In this document: positions 62,200 through 64,000 of the stretch, piece after piece
Position numbering within the stretch: the stretch's first letter is position 1
How the letters are laid out: every line of letters starts with the position of its first letter
DNA from: Peribacillus alkalitolerans
GTDB lineage: Bacteria; Bacillota; Bacilli; Bacillales; DSM-1321
Reading direction: 5' to 3'
DNA length: 64,000 nucleotides
Assembly: GCF_010882125.1 (NCBI RefSeq)
Contig: NZ_JAAGVZ010000013.1
Span: 1-64,000, forward strand
Notes under the pieces: model-generated
What the model saw: only the letters and a program-made list of their open reading frames with translations
What the model was told of the DNA's origin: nothing
The model's database searches: none
Translations under genes and position numbers: made by a program

Positions 62200-62372
62200 T
62201 TTTTCAATTTATAGTTTTTGTGATTAACGACAGTGGTAAGTGGTGCGTTTCTTTCTTTAGAATAACCAAATTCAACAATTACAGAATTTTCTCTAATGAC
62301 CTTAACGACCCCCTCAAAATTTTCTCCTTCCCGTATAAAAGAAATTGTGTTGCCGATTTCTGCTATTGCCAT
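62196..62372 (-). CDS. DUF2187 family small protein (YkvS-like)
   Basis: A 58-residue protein. It starts MAIAEIGNTISFIREGENFE and ends LTTVVNHKNYKLKK. This is the DUF2187/YkvS pattern, a KOW-like small beta-barrel protein common in Bacillus. GAGGGGTGATTAA precedes the ATG on the minus strand. Function unknown. Confidence 0.85.
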   Translation of the reverse strand: MAIAEIGNTISFIREGENFEGVVKVIRENSVIVEFGYSKERNAPLTTVVNHKNYKLKK

Positions 62373-62584
62373 TTAATCACCCCTCTTCATTTATAATGTC
62401 CGAAAATAAGGAGAAATACTGTTAAAAAAAGAGAATATAAAAGGGCTCAATTAGGACGAATAGCTCTAAGGTAAATACTCAATATACGTACTTTCTTTCG
62501 TAAAAAAGGAATACGCAAATAGTATGCTCTAATGAAATTAATTGGGTTTAAATTGGATTAAAGTTTCCAGATAGAGAAAGTTCT

Positions 62585-62770
62585 GAATTAGTATTAAGTA
62601 ATAACCTTTATATAAACTTTATGGAAGTAGAAATCCTGTTTGATGAAGTTCGGACGACTTACGATGAACTTAGTAAAAATAACGTGGTAAAGTGGATAAG
62701 AACTCCGTTTGCAACAGAGTCATGTCATGTCGTTGTAATGGGAGCGTCAGACAAAAATGTATTCGTATAG
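62585..62770 (+). pseudogene. VOC-family C-terminal remnant
   Basis: A 61-codon frame reads ELVLSNNLYINFMEVEILFD, then EVRTTYDELSKNNVVKWIRT and PFATESCHVVVMGASDKNVF. This recalls the C-terminal half of a glyoxalase-fold protein (TPFATE.. and DKNVF like DPDGNVFE). It has no start or ribosome site, and upstream bases (62420-62580) read only as frame-broken fragments. Assignment is by pattern only. Confidence 0.5.
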
Positions 62771-62926
62771 GTTGGAAAATAAAACAAAGTTTTCAAAACA
62801 ACTTATTTTATCCAAACAAAAAAGAACTTGGATTTTCTCCAGAGTTCTTTGTATTTTTTATAAAGCTCTTTTCTAAAAGATTGTTGTTTTTTAATTAGTT
62901 TTTTTAAGACAAACAGTTATAAACAG

Positions 62927-63055
62927 GTTGATTGGAGCGGAAGGTGCGAGACCCCTGCGGGAGCAGCGCGACAGGTGAAACCCCAAAGGCATTAGGAGCA
63001 GAGGGGGCTCACCGCCCGTCCCGCTGAAAGCGAGCATCCTGGAGAGGAAATCAAC
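62927..63055. repeat. Dispersed 129-bp GC-rich element (copy 3)
   Basis: Same bounds (GTTGATT/AATCAAC), length and inner blocks (CCCTGCGGGAGCAGCGCGAC, GGGGCTCACCGCCCG) as copy 2 at 38174. It sits in a gene-free gap between the VOC remnant and the coat-protein genes. Confidence 0.85.
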
Positions 63056-63100
63056 CACTCCATTGTAAATTAGCAACTAACTTTACGAAAACAGCCTTTA

Positions 63101-63409
63101 TTAATGAAGATTTTGTTGGATTAGTTGGCTTGTTTGTGTTTTTGTCTGGCTATACTCCTGAATCTGCTTTGAAATATCTGAACTAAGGGCAGGACCTGAT
63201 GTGTTATACATATTATTTTGTGACATAAAGTTATAGACCTGCCCCTGCAATTGAAGACTATCATTCAATAATAACTGGAACTTCTGTCTTACAACAGGAC
63301 AATTTGATTCTGTAGTGGCAATTGCATATTCAAAAGAAGTTCGCTTTAAGTCTGCAAGAATTGTATATACAAGATCTTCGTCCTTTAATATGGTATTATG
63401 CTGATTCAT
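63101..63409 (-). CDS. Spore coat protein, CotF-like
   Basis: A 102-residue helical protein of the coat F family. Landmarks are LKDEDLVYTILADLKRTSFEYAIATTESNCPVVRQKF and a Gln/Asn/Ser-rich C-terminus. AGGAGG precedes the ATG on the minus strand. It lies 13 bp after the next coat-like gene, making a two-gene operon likely expressed in the mother cell. Confidence 0.82.
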   Translation of the reverse strand: MNQHNTILKDEDLVYTILADLKRTSFEYAIATTESNCPVVRQKFQLLLNDSLQLQGQVYNFMSQNNMYNTSGPALSSDISKQIQEYSQTKTQTSQLIQQNLH

Positions 63410-63422
63410 TTTTTATTGCCTC

Positions 63423-63728
63423 CTATTGTAAAGGGGATTGGATTCCTTGGTTTTGCTGTTGTTGCATCTGATTTTGCATCATGGTTTGCATTTGAGATTG
63501 TTGTTCGGCTTCTTGAACTGTTTTTGGTGCAATGGCAGTATGCTCCTGTAACATTGACAGCAGTTCTTGATAATGCTGCTGGTGTTTCGTTATAAGTTGT
63601 TGGCAAAGCTGCTGTACAGCTGGATTACTAGAACTGACTGCTGCTGCTACACATTGTTTTGTCAGCAAATCCTCATTGGACATTGAATCCACAATATATT
63701 CTAATTCTTTAGCTGTTAACGGTTTCAA
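63423..63728 (-). CDS. Small Gln-rich spore coat-associated protein
   Basis: A 101-residue protein starting at TTG after TTAGGAGG. The N-terminal helical part (MKPLTAKELEYIVDSMSNEDLLTKQ...) resembles CotF-type coat partners. The C-terminus is a Gln/Met-rich tail (QMQTMMQNQMQQQQNQ). It is the first gene of the pair with the CotF-like protein. No promoter was assigned. Confidence 0.72.
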   Translation of the reverse strand: MKPLTAKELEYIVDSMSNEDLLTKQCVAAAVSSSNPAVQQLCQQLITKHQQHYQELLSMLQEHTAIAPKTVQEAEQQSQMQTMMQNQMQQQQNQGIQSPLQ

Positions 63729-63886
63729 AACAAAACCTCCTAATTATTTATTCCTTTCTATAGTGGATGTTGGCGTGTTTTTCTATTCAATTTCAGTGAC
63801 AATATTTATCCATTTCCTTAACAACGTAAATATGCTATAGTGTTCAAGGTAAAACTATAAGTAGAAATTCTGTACTGATTTGTGCA

Positions 63887-63960
63887 GGAGAGGTTCGTGA
63901 ACTCCCTCTATAAAAAACTAACGAAGGAACGATATCTTCTTTAGGTATGGTTTTTTTCTG
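63887..63960 (+). ncRNA. PreQ1-I riboswitch with downstream terminator
   Basis: AGAGG (63889-63893) and CCTCT (63905-63909) form P1, with the strongly conserved tail ATAAAAAACTAA following directly (63910-63921). This is the class I preQ1 aptamer, the smallest riboswitch class. The loop UUCGU could pair with tail ACGAA (63921-63925) as P2. AACGATATC-TTCTTTA-GGTATGGTT (one mismatch) plus a T run forms a terminator-like platform. Its target, expected in queuosine/preQ1 synthesis or uptake, is off the right edge. Confidence 0.85.
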
Positions 63961-64000
63961 TTTTCTTTTGGTGTTAATAGGGTAAGTTCAAGACTTCTCT

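Overview
The window is low-GC DNA from an endospore-forming member of the Bacillaceae. Signs of this are a GerA/GerB/GerC germinant-receptor operon, CotF-type coat proteins, LysM spore-cortex hydrolases, AGGAGG ribosome sites with frequent TTG/GTG starts, and homologues of Bacillus-type families (DUF2187, DUF2533, MhqD, DUF6376). The sequence alone does not fix the genus. Most of it is ordinary chromosomal core and niche genes. The novelty lies between genes.

Layout. 1-1255: 3' part of a group II intron with its maturase. 1277-9050: an interrupted Tyr/Pro/Gly-rich small gene, AlaX, PpaC, a NERD-domain pseudogene, an orphan OppB/OppC-like permease pair, a subtilase remnant and a frameshifted DacC. 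9100-21990: assorted housekeeping genes, including a CPBP protease, FNT channel, IlvE, an ECF-like sigma factor followed by ClpP, ExoA, an L,D-transpeptidase, truncated haemoglobin and PpiB. 22040-23594: a long gene-poor repeat array. 23595-30394: an ABC exporter, TrmO-like protein and the gerBAC operon behind a sigma-G-like promoter. 30431-34341: a complete haem-stress module (HssR-HssS, then HrtB-HrtA) with a recognisable HssR box. 34500-37818: EcsC, Cu/Zn SOD, MscL and SRAP. 38478-47833: a reductive pyrimidine-degradation operon (PreT-PreA-HydA-NCS1 permease-two small proteins-MmsA-omega-aminotransferase). 47924-49618: a quinone/thiol-stress operon with two MhqR-type operators. 49800-64000: hypothetical proteins, a GNAT enzyme, two LysM peptidoglycan hydrolases, an aromatic-acid exporter-like protein, an amine oxidase, VOC/AraC and quinone-reductase genes, CotF-like coat genes, and a preQ1-I riboswitch whose target gene lies beyond the right edge.

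How genes work together. PreTA and HydA take uracil/thymine to N-carbamoyl-beta-alanine. The transaminase and MmsA finish beta-alanine degradation, but no beta-ureidopropionase is present in the cluster. HssRS should sense haem stress and activate hrtBA through the box at 32268-32287.

Most unusual content. Four intergenic arrays share one design: a short core motif repeated about every 20-21 bp, two helical turns. Two use a TCGAA core (4865-4978 and 49681-49775). Two use a GTGAAGGATAA core, at 22368-23425 on the plus strand and 54688-55460 on the minus strand, and both show a 229-bp higher-order period. A promoter-structured RNA-terminator unit (about 54416-54690) abuts the last array. Three copies of a GC-rich dispersed element bounded by GTTGATT/AATCAAC are also present.
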